Positions 44,950 to 52,798 of a DNA stretch of 55,241 nt are shown piece by piece. The DNA is from Bacteroidota bacterium. Lineage in GTDB: Bacteria > Bacteroidota > Bacteroidia > AKYH767-A > JAHEYN01. The notes under the pieces were generated by a model. The model saw only the letters and a program-made list of their open reading frames with translations. It was not told where the DNA came from and searched no databases. The translations under genes were made by a program, and so were the position numbers. The stretch is from the NCBI GenBank assembly GCA_023251555.1, contig JAHEYN010000020.1:1-55241 (forward strand), in the 5' to 3' direction. Position 1 is the stretch's first letter. Each line of letters starts with the position of its first letter.

Positions 44950-46977
44950 TTACTGTTTAATGAATTTTGTTTGAGTATTATTCACATTTAAAAAATACAT
45001 TCCGTCCGGTAATCTTTCAATATCGATTTCTGATTTATTTATGCCCCGCTTTGCTTTTGTTTGTTCCTGAACTACAATATTTCCAAGCAAATCCATAACA
45101 GAAATGTTTATCATAGAATTTTCTTCCGAGTAAAATTCATAATTCAACTCCTTATCTGAGGGGATGGGATAAATACTTACTGTTGATTTATTAATTTGAT
45201 GGTTGTTGATTGAAATAGCCTTTGAATAAGTGAAGTTGCCATCGTAATCAACTTGTTTTAGGCGATAATAATTTATTCCCCTAAGAGGATTTTTATCTAT
45301 GAAAGAATATTTTGAATTTGTATTGCCTGCTCCTTTTACTTTTCCTATTGCTTCAAAATTATTTCCATCTCCACCTTGTTCAATAATGAAGTAATCATTA
45401 TTCACTTCACTTGTTGTTGTCCATTGTAAAAGATTGTTTACTCCATCATCTCTGCCAGCAAAGGAAAGTAACCCTATAGGCAATACAGCACATCCGTTAT
45501 AGCTGGCAAGAAAAGCATCAATACTTGAAGATGGAGCAGTAAAAGAAGCAGTACCGGCTCCCGGATCAAGATCGGCTGTTGCCGTAAAATATCCGGCCAC
45601 ATAATAATTACCTGAACTTCCTGCAGCTATGGCATTTCCGGCATCATTAGCTGTGCCACCTATAGTACCGGCACATTGAAATCCTCCGGTTGCGGCATCA
45701 TACTGGGCAACGAAAGCATCACCTAATCCTGCATCAGCAAGGGGATAAACTCCGGGACCCGGGTCAAAATCCATAGGAAAAAATGAACTTGACACAGAAA
45801 ATGCCCCCGTTACATAACAAGAAGTTCCGGCCGCATCTATAGCTATTCCGTTTCCCTTGTCAACCATACTCTCTCCTATTCCGAACGCCCACTGATAAGC
45901 TCCGTCGGAACTGTATTTTGCCACGAAAATGTCTTCGGTTGATATAGAAGAAATAGTAGGAGATGCACCCTGATGAAAATCAGCATTCGTCCCTTGAAAC
46001 GACCCTGTAACATAGGCACTTCCTAAAGCATCAACTGCTATTGCATATCCATAATCGTATTCAAGACTTCCTTGTCCGCCTACGTTAATAGCCCACTGGT
46101 ATGTGCCGGCAGTAGTGTATTTTCCGATAAAAATATCATCGTACAGAGCTCCTGTAGTTAGGTTAGCAGTTCCGGGACCCGGATCGGCATCAACGGATCC
46201 GATTATGTCTCCCGTGATATAAATATAATTTGCCGAAGGGTCCAGTGCTATTGCATATCCCTTATCCATACTTGACCCGCCAATATTAAATGCCCACTGG
46301 TAACTGCCAGCTGAATTATATTTAGCAACAAAAATGTCCCAGCTGGATGGAGTAAGATTGGCTGTTCCGGAACCTGGATCAAAATCGGCTGTACATGAAA
46401 ACTGTCCTGTTACATAACAATTGCCGTAAGTATCTGCACTTACTCCTTGCCCATGATTTGCGTTGGTGGCACAACCTAATTTAAAAGCCCACTGATATGC
46501 ACCGGCAGCATCGTATTTGGCTAAAAAAGCACCGGCAGTAGATGCGCTTGGTGAATTAAGAAGAGCCGTTCCGGATCCTGGATCAAAATCTACCGAATTG
46601 GCTCCTGTTCCGAAAAAATCTCCTGTAACATATACATTTCCGGAACCATCTACTGCTATGGCATTTCCTACATCATGATATGAGCTACTCGTGTTTCCTA
46701 TACGAAAAGCCCATTGATAGGCACCCACAGCATCGTACTTAGCCACATAAATATCCCTGCCCCCTGCACTGGTAAGATTAGCAGTTCCCGGACCCGGATC
46801 AAAATCGCAAACTCCCGATGTGGCCCCTGTCAGGTAGAAATTTCCTGACCCGTCTAATGCGATTCCATTAGCTTTTTGTGTGCCGGCTCCCGGAGCAAAG
46901 TCCCATCCCCACTGGTAGACGGGCTGAGCAAATGATTGCAAATTGCAAATTAAGATAAATGGAAGTAGTTTTTTCAT
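44950..46977 (-). CDS. T9SS cargo: SBBP-like propeller, paralogue of the gene at 40234
   Basis: The protein has 675 residues from ATG 46977 (MKKLLPFILICNLQSFAQ); ATG 46992 is in frame but adds nothing. GGAGA stands about ten bases upstream. Repeats alternate YQWAFKLGC, GNCYVTGQFSCTADFDPGSG and DIFVAKYNSAG, about nine times. The linker is LPIGLLSFAGRDDGVNNLL and the sorting domain SIYPIPSDKELNYEFYSEE to LPDGMYFLNV and KFIKQ. The N-terminal 23 residues differ from those of the 40234 protein at one place only. It is divergent from the helical protein gene at 47157. Confidence 0.88.
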   Translation of the reverse strand: MKKLLPFILICNLQSFAQPVYQWGWDFAPGAGTQKANGIALDGSGNFYLTGATSGVCDFDPGPGTANLTSAGGRDIYVAKYDAVGAYQWAFRIGNTSSSYHDVGNAIAVDGSGNVYVTGDFFGTGANSVDFDPGSGTALLNSPSASTAGAFLAKYDAAGAYQWAFKLGCATNANHGQGVSADTYGNCYVTGQFSCTADFDPGSGTANLTPSSWDIFVAKYNSAGSYQWAFNIGGSSMDKGYAIALDPSANYIYITGDIIGSVDADPGPGTANLTTGALYDDIFIGKYTTAGTYQWAINVGGQGSLEYDYGYAIAVDALGSAYVTGSFQGTNADFHQGASPTISSISTEDIFVAKYSSDGAYQWAFGIGESMVDKGNGIAIDAAGTSCYVTGAFSVSSSFFPMDFDPGPGVYPLADAGLGDAFVAQYDAATGGFQCAGTIGGTANDAGNAIAAGSSGNYYVAGYFTATADLDPGAGTASFTAPSSSIDAFLASYNGCAVLPIGLLSFAGRDDGVNNLLQWTTTSEVNNDYFIIEQGGDGNNFEAIGKVKGAGNTNSKYSFIDKNPLRGINYYRLKQVDYDGNFTYSKAISINNHQINKSTVSIYPIPSDKELNYEFYSEENSMINISVMDLLGNIVVQEQTKAKRGINKSEIDIERLPDGMYFLNVNNTQTKFIKQ

Positions 46978-47156
46978 AGTTTGGTTCTCCATATTTTTTA
47001 AAGCAATGGTTGTTATTTTTTGTACAAATTAAAGATAGTGATGGGGCAGATGCGATAGCAATCCAAAATTTATTAATTATCCTAATGCCGTTTTATAAAT
47101 AATTGTATATTTATGTAAATTTTGATATAAACAGACAATATTACGTTTGAAAGCCG

Positions 47157-48680
47157 ATGAAGAATTTGCCTGATTTGTTTCAACTTATCAAATCGCTGTC
47201 CATGCAGGAAAAGCGATATTTTAAATTATCATGCTCTGTTCAAAAAGGGAATAAAAATTATTTGAAGTTATTTGATGCTATTGAAAAACAGTCGCGTCAA
47301 TCAGGAGAATATGATGAGCGTATAATTCAACAAAAGGAAAGTTTCAAAAAATTGCCTAATCTGAAAAACTACCTCTATACCCTTATTTTAAAAAGCCTGG
47401 AATCTTATCATGCCAATATGAATATAGATTCAGGACTAAAAAGTTATATGCACCATGCGGCAATTCTTTTTGAAAAAGGACTGTATGAACAATGTAAAAA
47501 GGTAATAACTAAAGCAAAAGCATTGGCTGAAAAATATGAAAAACATTTACTGTTGCTGGAATTATCGGACTTTGAATTTGAACTGATTCGTGCACAGTCC
47601 TTTAAAGGAAAAACAGAAAATGACATGGAGAACTGGTATGCGCAAAGAGTGAGAGTGAATAATAAATACAGTACTGAAAAAGAATACGAACGGCTTTCTG
47701 CAAGGATGTCTATGCGAATATATAAAAAAGGCAGAACCACAAGAAGTGACACTGATTTATCGGCATATCATGATATTATTAATCATCGCTTACTTCGAAC
47801 AGAAAATAATGCGATGTCTTATCAATCATTATATCATTATTACAGGATTCAGCTGGCTTATTTTTTTGCGCTTAATGATTTTACCGCTGTATATTCTTAC
47901 AGCCAAAAATTAATAAAACTAATGGAAGCCCATCCTCATCAGATAGAAGAAGGACTGCAATTATACGTATCTGCATTAGGTAATTTGATTACTTGCCAGG
48001 CTAATCTTAAAAAGTACAAAGAAGTAGAGTTAAGTTTAAAAAAACTGAAGGAAATAAACACAAAATCAAGTTATGTAAAAAGTCAACTGTTCTATATTAC
48101 AAATAACATGAATTTAATCATGTGTATTAATACCGGTGAATTTGATAAAGGATTAAACCTGATTGCACCTATTCAAGAAGAACTAAATAAGAATACACTA
48201 TCCAAACATGCCGAAATGCCTTTGCTATATAATATTTTCTATATTTATTTTGGAGCCGGTAATTATCGTGAGGCTCGCAATTATTTAAACAAAATAATAA
48301 ATGATACAACTACTGATGTAAGAAGCGATCTTTATTGTTTTGTAAAGATTATTAACCTCATTGTTCATTTCGAATTAGGAAATGAAAATTTACTCGAATA
48401 TATTGTAAAATCAACTTACCGTTTTCTCTATAAAAGAAACCGTCTCTATAAATTTGAAACTTCTATTTTGAATTTTATCAGAAAAAAACTTCCGCACATT
48501 AAATCTGATAAAGAACTTATAATGTCATTGAAAGAATTAAAAAAAGAAATAGAGGAGGTCACGAAAGTTTCTTTTGAAGCTAAAGCCCTGGATTACTTCG
48601 ATTTTATCTCCTGGTTAGAAAGCAAAATTTCCAATAAATTATTTGCAGAAATAGTGAAAGGGAAAGCACACGCGGCATAA
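47157..48680 (+). CDS. Unnamed all-helical repeat protein, paralogue 3
   Basis: The protein has 507 residues, cytoplasmic by sequence. Motif DLFQLIKSLSMQEKRYFKL is at residues 6-24, then NYLKLFDAIEKQ and LYTLILKSLESYH. ILFEKGLYEQCKKVITKAKA matches the TPR-like helix pair of the other two. The C-terminal ALDYFDFISWLESKISNKLF keeps the family signature, but the last few codons lie in the 191-bp duplication: the TAA stop at 48678-48680 is supplied by that repeat. It may therefore have lost a few native residues. Strongly A+T-rich. Closer to paralogue 2 than to paralogue 1. Confidence 0.8.
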   Translation: MKNLPDLFQLIKSLSMQEKRYFKLSCSVQKGNKNYLKLFDAIEKQSRQSGEYDERIIQQKESFKKLPNLKNYLYTLILKSLESYHANMNIDSGLKSYMHHAAILFEKGLYEQCKKVITKAKALAEKYEKHLLLLELSDFEFELIRAQSFKGKTENDMENWYAQRVRVNNKYSTEKEYERLSARMSMRIYKKGRTTRSDTDLSAYHDIINHRLLRTENNAMSYQSLYHYYRIQLAYFFALNDFTAVYSYSQKLIKLMEAHPHQIEEGLQLYVSALGNLITCQANLKKYKEVELSLKKLKEINTKSSYVKSQLFYITNNMNLIMCINTGEFDKGLNLIAPIQEELNKNTLSKHAEMPLLYNIFYIYFGAGNYREARNYLNKIINDTTTDVRSDLYCFVKIINLIVHFELGNENLLEYIVKSTYRFLYKRNRLYKFETSILNFIRKKLPHIKSDKELIMSLKELKKEIEEVTKVSFEAKALDYFDFISWLESKISNKLFAEIVKGKAHAA

Positions 48681-48863
48681 GCATGCCGAGAGTATTATAT
48701 CCCCTCAGAATGAAATTCAACCAGTCCTTCCATAGGACTCTTCATAATTTTTCCGGCCCGGATGCCGGAAGCGGATGCCGCTTTAAGGAAAATTTCCCGG
48801 TAATGAAAACCAACAGAACCAACAACATGAAGGGATTCAGCACCGTAGTTATCATATTTGAAA
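48673..48863. repeat. 191-bp direct repeat, left copy
   Basis: It matches 49514-49704 at all but two positions (offset 841). Its left end begins with the hairpin CGGCAT-AAGC-ATGCCG. It carries a copy of the 3' end of the kinase gene at 49536. Confidence 0.95.
48695..48863 (-). pseudogene. Truncated second copy of the kinase C-terminus
   Basis: On the minus strand this encodes the last 55 or so residues of the N-acetylglucosamine-kinase-like protein at 49536 (KYDNYGAESLHVVGSVGF ... LVEFHSEGI) with no start or body. It is a by-product of the 191-bp duplication and is not expected to be expressed. Confidence 0.85.
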
Positions 48864-48872
48864 GAGAGTACT

Positions 48873-48941
48873 ATGAAAGCTACTAAGCTTTATCGTGGTG
48901 GAAATGATTGCGATGGGGATTGTGATGGTAAGTTCTCCTGA
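48873..48941 (+). other. Possible 22-residue Cys/Asp peptide
   Basis: ATG 48873 opens MKATKLYRGGNDCDGDCDGK and ends FS. AGAGAG lies about five bases upstream. The spaced acidic and Cys residues are unusual, but the frame is so short that chance is likely. It lies between the left repeat and the antitoxin gene. Confidence 0.12.
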
Positions 48942-48968
48942 ACTATTAATTTTTGCTGTAAATTTTCG

Positions 48969-48976
48969 TATTTTTG
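48969..48976 (+). promoter_or_regulatory. -7 promoter box of the toxin-antitoxin pair
   Basis: TATTTTTG matches TAnnTTTG exactly, 16 bases before ATG 48992. It overlaps the alternative TTG start at 48974, which argues for the ATG. Confidence 0.5.
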
Positions 48977-48991
48977 CAAAAAACATATTGC

Positions 48992-49192
48992 ATGACACCC
49001 TCTGTAAAATATCTTAAAGAAGCAAAATTTAAAGAGCCGATGGTGGTAATTCCTCTCCGCCAGTACGAAGCATTGATAGAACACATGGAAGATTTGGAAG
49101 ACAGTTTTGCTGTCAGAGAAAGAGCTGACGAGAAGAATATTCCGTGGGCACAGGTTAAAAAGGACATCAAAAAAAAGCTCTCTAAAAAATAA
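48992..49192 (+). CDS. Antitoxin of a RelE-type toxin-antitoxin pair
   Basis: The protein has 66 residues (MTPSVKYLKEAKFKEPMVVI ...). PLRQYEALIEHMEDLEDSFAVRERAD is the helical part seen in Phd/RelB-like antitoxins of Bacteroidota, and the Lys-rich tail (QVKKDIKKKLSKK) should wrap the toxin. Its product would neutralise the toxin and repress the promoter. The toxin gene follows after 14 bases. Since the toxin is broken, this antitoxin may now be solitary and could still protect against related toxins. Confidence 0.8.
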   Translation: MTPSVKYLKEAKFKEPMVVIPLRQYEALIEHMEDLEDSFAVRERADEKNIPWAQVKKDIKKKLSKK

Positions 49193-49206
49193 CAGACCGA
49201 AAGGAA

Positions 49207-49461
49207 ATGTACACTGTTATTTTTAAGAATAGTGCCCGTAAAGAACTTCTCTCTCTTCCTGACAACACGATTGTCGCTATTGAAGAAAAAGTTGATACAC
49301 TTGTGCATAATCCCCGACCGCACGGTTGCAAAAAACTTTCGGGGAGTACCAATGAATACCGTATCCGTATTAGAAATTACAGAGTGATTTAAACGATTAC
49401 CGATAAGGTATGCACGGTATTTATTATTAAAATAGCTCATCGTAAAGAATCGTATCGTTGA
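49207..49461 (+). pseudogene. RelE/ParE-type toxin interrupted by one in-frame stop
   Basis: ATG 49207 opens MYTVIFKNSARKELLSLPDN, then HGCKKLSGSTNEYRIRIRNYRVI, and meets TAA at 49390-49392 after 61 residues. The same frame goes on TITDKVCTVFIIKIAHRKES, YR and stops at TGA 49459. In this family RVI is followed by Tyr, so a TAT or TAC has become TAA. The missing end holds the HRKE-YR residues next to the mRNA cleavage site, so the short product should be inactive. The full length would be 84 residues, normal for the family. Confidence 0.85.
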
Positions 49462-49513
49462 ATACAATAATCATTGAACAGCCGTAAATACTCCTTACTG
49501 CTTTGATGCCTGC

Positions 49514-49704
49514 CGGCATAAGCATGCCGAGAGTATTATATCCCCTCAGAATGAAATTCAACCAGTCCTTCCATAGGACTCTTCATAATTTTTCCGGCCC
49601 GGATCCCGGAAGCGGATGCCGCTTTAAGGAGAATTTCCCGGTAATGAAAACCAACAGAACCAACAACATGAAGGGATTCAGCACCGTAGTTATCATATTT
49701 GAAA
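49514..49704. repeat. 191-bp direct repeat, right copy
   Basis: It covers the 3' end of the kinase gene and the hairpin CGGCAT-AAGC-ATGCCG (49514-49529) just downstream of its stop. Two mismatches to the left copy: C for G in CCCGGATCCCGG and G for A in AAGGAGAAT. Confidence 0.95.
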
Positions 49705-50381
49705 ATATGTCTCCTGAAAAACTCCGTGAACGAATCAGCAACCATTTTTTCCATGAATGGATCGCTGATGTGTTCTCTTATAAACGGACTGAATGAGGCG
49801 AGATATTTATTGGGATTCTTTTTCCTGTATATCATTTCAAGAACCTTTTCATTAGTCAAACCGGAAGCAGCAGTAAAATCCCGGTGAATGGGAGGAGGCA
49901 ATTCCCTGTATAGAAAATGACAAAGAAGCTTTTTTCCCAGGTACGCTCCGCTGCCCTCATCACCGAGTATAAACCCGAGGGATGGGACATTATCAATTAT
50001 TTTCTCTCCATCGAACAGACAGGAATTTGAACCTGTACCAAGAATTGCCGCTATGCCTCTCTCCCGCCCGCAAAGAGCCCGGGCAGCAGCAAGAAGATCA
50101 TGGGATATGGTTATGCCCGCATGGGGAAAACAATCCGCAAGGCCTTTCTTTACTATGCTGCGCATGGCTTCGGAGGAACATCCGGCCCCGTAAAAATAAA
50201 TATCCCGGATTTGCTTTTCTCCGGCAACAGGCAGCAACTCTTCACGGACTACCCGTGCAATCTCAGGGGCATCATGAAAGTAGGGGTTTATCCCTGAAGT
50301 AATCACAGCAGGAAATTTTTCGTCCCCTCCGGCAAATCTCCATTCGGTTTTAGTGGAGCCGCTGTCGGCAATCAGCTTCAT
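49536..50381 (-). CDS. N-acetylglucosamine-kinase-like ATPase (BadF/BadG family)
   Basis: The protein has 281 residues. It has the ASKHA-type ATPase fold: phosphate-binding DSGSTKTEW near residue 6, the second loop ILGTGSNSCLFDG, and GDEGSGAYLGKKLL. Similar Bacteroidota proteins are annotated as N-acetylglucosamine kinases that phosphorylate GlcNAc from cell-wall recycling; substrate is inferred. Its 3' end is duplicated at 48695. ATG 50381 overlaps the stop of the membrane protein gene by four bases. Confidence 0.87.
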   Translation of the reverse strand: MKLIADSGSTKTEWRFAGGDEKFPAVITSGINPYFHDAPEIARVVREELLPVAGEKQIRDIYFYGAGCSSEAMRSIVKKGLADCFPHAGITISHDLLAAARALCGRERGIAAILGTGSNSCLFDGEKIIDNVPSLGFILGDEGSGAYLGKKLLCHFLYRELPPPIHRDFTAASGLTNEKVLEMIYRKKNPNKYLASFSPFIREHISDPFMEKMVADSFTEFFRRHIFKYDNYGAESLHVVGSVGFHYREILLKAASASGIRAGKIMKSPMEGLVEFHSEGI

Positions 50382-50884
50382 TTCCCGCTCCCTGAAGGCC
50401 GGTAAAAGAAAAGCTGCCAGGCAATGATAAGTACGGTTGTCATGTATGAAATACTCAGGAAGATCCCCGAAACCATCACAACGTATTTAAACCAGATGAC
50501 CTCTTTCCACATGAGCCATATCCCCCCAAAGGTTACAACAATGGAAACAAAAGGCTCTATCAGCAGGAAATATTTCAGGGTTTCATTCATGGTGGTCATG
50601 AGGAGAATGATTCCCAGCAGAAAGAAAATCATGGACATAGACAGCGCATGCGCATGAATGACAGTGAGTATCTCATCCTGTGATTTCTTGAAAATAACCT
50701 CGTCGGGGTCCTGCTCTTTCTCATTCCCGTTATAATTTTTCTCAATACCGGCAGGAGTAAGATTTGTAGCGCCTTTCAGGTACCTGAACCCGGAAAAAAA
50801 ACCGAAACTAAGCGCCAGGAGAAAAAAGATTATCAGCATTTTTGCAGGAAATGGCAACTGGTGTATGGTTCCGCTTATTTTCAT
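50378..50884 (-). CDS. Small integral membrane protein with four transmembrane segments
   Basis: The protein has 168 residues. Hydrophobic segments lie at about 15-34, 78-98, 102-124 and 132-156. A long polar loop after the first contains NLTPAGIEKNYNGNEKEQDP. The motif VIHAHALSM precedes the second segment and could bind heme or metal. I do not recognise a named family. It lies between an FMN-binding protein gene and the kinase, all on one strand, so a redox role beside the FMN protein is possible but inferred. Confidence 0.65.
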   Translation of the reverse strand: MKISGTIHQLPFPAKMLIIFFLLALSFGFFSGFRYLKGATNLTPAGIEKNYNGNEKEQDPDEVIFKKSQDEILTVIHAHALSMSMIFFLLGIILLMTTMNETLKYFLLIEPFVSIVVTFGGIWLMWKEVIWFKYVVMVSGIFLSISYMTTVLIIAWQLFFYRPSGSGK

Positions 50885-50941
50885 AATCTGCAGCCGGCCG
50901 GAATAATTACGGGAGGCAGCCCAAAAGTAGTATTATAAGTT

Positions 50942-51472
50942 TTATTTTAAAACACCCTGCCTCTTAAGCTCAGCCATCCGGGCGGTCAGCCTTTTCACCC
51001 CGGCTGTAATGGCTTTTGCTGAAATAGTTGCACCGGAAATATTTTTTATATCCTTCCCGAATTCAATGCCCTCCCCGTCCTTTTTATTTTCAAACTGCCT
51101 CAGCCATCGAGGGCTTCCGATCTCACTCCCGTATGATTCCCGGTAATCAAGAAGCTGAACGGATTTCACGGAAAGATCCGGTTTAAAAAAAACGACATAG
51201 GAAAACTCCTCTGACCTGCCACGGGTTTCGCCGAAAAATGCATAGCCCAGAATGTCGCTGCCTGTTTTCAGGATATATAAATCGGCCGCGTCACTCCCTG
51301 CAGGGACTTGCCCGGTAATTATTTTCTCTTTGAAAACGCTGGTCCCCTGCCAGAGGAGGGAAACAGCTTTGTCGTATTTTTTCACAGCAGAAGGGGATAG
51401 CTTAACCTGTGAGAGGAGAACACCTGCAGATCCCAAAAAAAGGATAGCGGAGAATATGATTTTTTTATCCAT
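50942..51472 (-). CDS. Exported FMN-binding domain protein
   Basis: The protein has 176 residues from ATG 51472 (MDKKIIFSAILFLGSAGVLL, a signal peptide). Residues about 75-165 form an FMN_bind domain as in NqrC and RnfG. SGAT at residues 146-149 is the site where the ApbE transferase attaches FMN to threonine in that family. GYAFFGETRGRSEEFSYVV and YRESYGSEIGSPRWLRQF fit the fold. It is a likely periplasmic electron carrier. It lies 57 bases upstream of the four-segment membrane protein gene. ApbE is not in the window. Confidence 0.85.
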   Translation of the reverse strand: MDKKIIFSAILFLGSAGVLLSQVKLSPSAVKKYDKAVSLLWQGTSVFKEKIITGQVPAGSDAADLYILKTGSDILGYAFFGETRGRSEEFSYVVFFKPDLSVKSVQLLDYRESYGSEIGSPRWLRQFENKKDGEGIEFGKDIKNISGATISAKAITAGVKRLTARMAELKRQGVLK

Positions 51473-51504
51473 TATAATCATCTGCTGCAAAATAAATACC
51501 AGCT

Positions 51505-52746
51505 TTACGCCGCCGGAAGCGGACCCGGTTTTTCAATTACTTTATTCTGAGTTTCTGGCAGCTTTATTCTCCAGGCCGCCCATATCGCAAGGAGGGTAAG
51601 CGCTATTGCAAAGAATCCCACATACTCAAAATTCAGCAACTCTCCTTTTTTCCCTTTTACAATTACCGCACCTGCAAGCAGAGATGCTATTCCGGCCGAC
51701 AATTGCTGCACGCATGTATTGATGCTCATAAAACTTCCGCGGTACTTTGCATCAACGGTAGATGTAATCAACGCCATGGCGGGGATCATTCTGCCGCTAA
51801 CAACGATAAAAAACACAGTGGTAACCGCCAGTGCCAGGGCGAGTTTCGCATGTCCCATATTTGTGAGCACAAAAAGCGGTATTACGGAAAGAAGGGCGAA
51901 AGTGCGGAAAACCCTGTATTTTCCTTTCCTGTCAGCATATATGCCAATCAGCCGTGCTGTAAAGATGGTAGCGCCCCCGCCAAGAAGATAGATGTAGGCC
52001 AGCTGACTCTCCTTAAACTTCACATTAAAAACCATGTACGGACTTATGAAAGGTATTACGGCAAACTGCCCCATGATAAGCGTGAACATCAGCAGCAAGG
52101 CACTCACCTGGCTCTTGTTTTTAAATATTCCTGCCAGCAAGGAAAAGGAACTCTTCCTTATCCCTTCTCCCGCTTGCTCCATATGTATTCTTATTGACGG
52201 AATCTTTATATATACGAGGATCAGTAACACCAGCCCAAGCCCTGTGAGAAGATAAAAAGGAGCTGTCCACATGGTAAATTTAGTTGCGAGATACAGGCCA
52301 AAAGGCACGCCCAGGACTGAAGCAAGGGAAAATGCAGTTGTGATGCTTCCTATGGCAGAAGCTCTTCTCTCAAAAGGAATAATATCGCCCACTATGGCAA
52401 GCACCAGCGCACCCAGCACTCCTCCAAAAGCACCTGTAAGCACCCTGCATAACAGCAATGTCTTGTACCCGGAAGCCAGCGCACAGGAAAGAGTCCCTGC
52501 AATAAATCCCGTATAAATCAGGAGCAGCATAAGCTTCCTGTCATACCTGTCAATAAAAAAAGAAGCCACCAGCCCGAATATCCCTGCACTGATGGTGTAT
52601 GCCGATACAAGGTTGCTGAACTGCCTGGGGGTGATGTGGAAGGATCTCATCAGCGAAGGACCCAGCGGCATGATGATCATGAAGTCCATGATATTGGTAA
52701 AGTGGATCGCAGCCAAGAGTACAATGATGAGTCTTTCCTGTTTCAT
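51505..52746 (-). CDS. Major facilitator superfamily transporter
   Basis: The protein has 413 residues from ATG 52746 (MKQERLIIVLLAAIHFTNIM). The open frame extends to 52893, but that part has no membrane character and overlaps the gene at 52799. Twelve transmembrane segments can be counted. The loop between segments 2 and 3 has FIDRYDRKLMLLL, a form of the GxxxDRxGRR motif; segment 5 has the GALVLAIVGDIIPFERRASAIG stretch of drug/sugar exporters of the DHA1 type. A central loop (HMEQAGEGIRKSSF) divides the halves. The substrate is not known. Confidence 0.9.
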   Translation of the reverse strand: MKQERLIIVLLAAIHFTNIMDFMIIMPLGPSLMRSFHITPRQFSNLVSAYTISAGIFGLVASFFIDRYDRKLMLLLIYTGFIAGTLSCALASGYKTLLLCRVLTGAFGGVLGALVLAIVGDIIPFERRASAIGSITTAFSLASVLGVPFGLYLATKFTMWTAPFYLLTGLGLVLLILVYIKIPSIRIHMEQAGEGIRKSSFSLLAGIFKNKSQVSALLLMFTLIMGQFAVIPFISPYMVFNVKFKESQLAYIYLLGGGATIFTARLIGIYADRKGKYRVFRTFALLSVIPLFVLTNMGHAKLALALAVTTVFFIVVSGRMIPAMALITSTVDAKYRGSFMSINTCVQQLSAGIASLLAGAVIVKGKKGELLNFEYVGFFAIALTLLAIWAAWRIKLPETQNKVIEKPGPLPAA

Positions 52747-52798
52747 AAAAATGAAGAAGTTGCAAAAGTAAGCAAAACTTACGGGGCAGGATGCAGGT

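Noticed and set aside
48683-48886. Plus-strand 67-residue frame, repeated at 49503
   Set aside because: It is the reverse strand of the duplicated kinase end; the two copies look like a gene family only because of the duplication.
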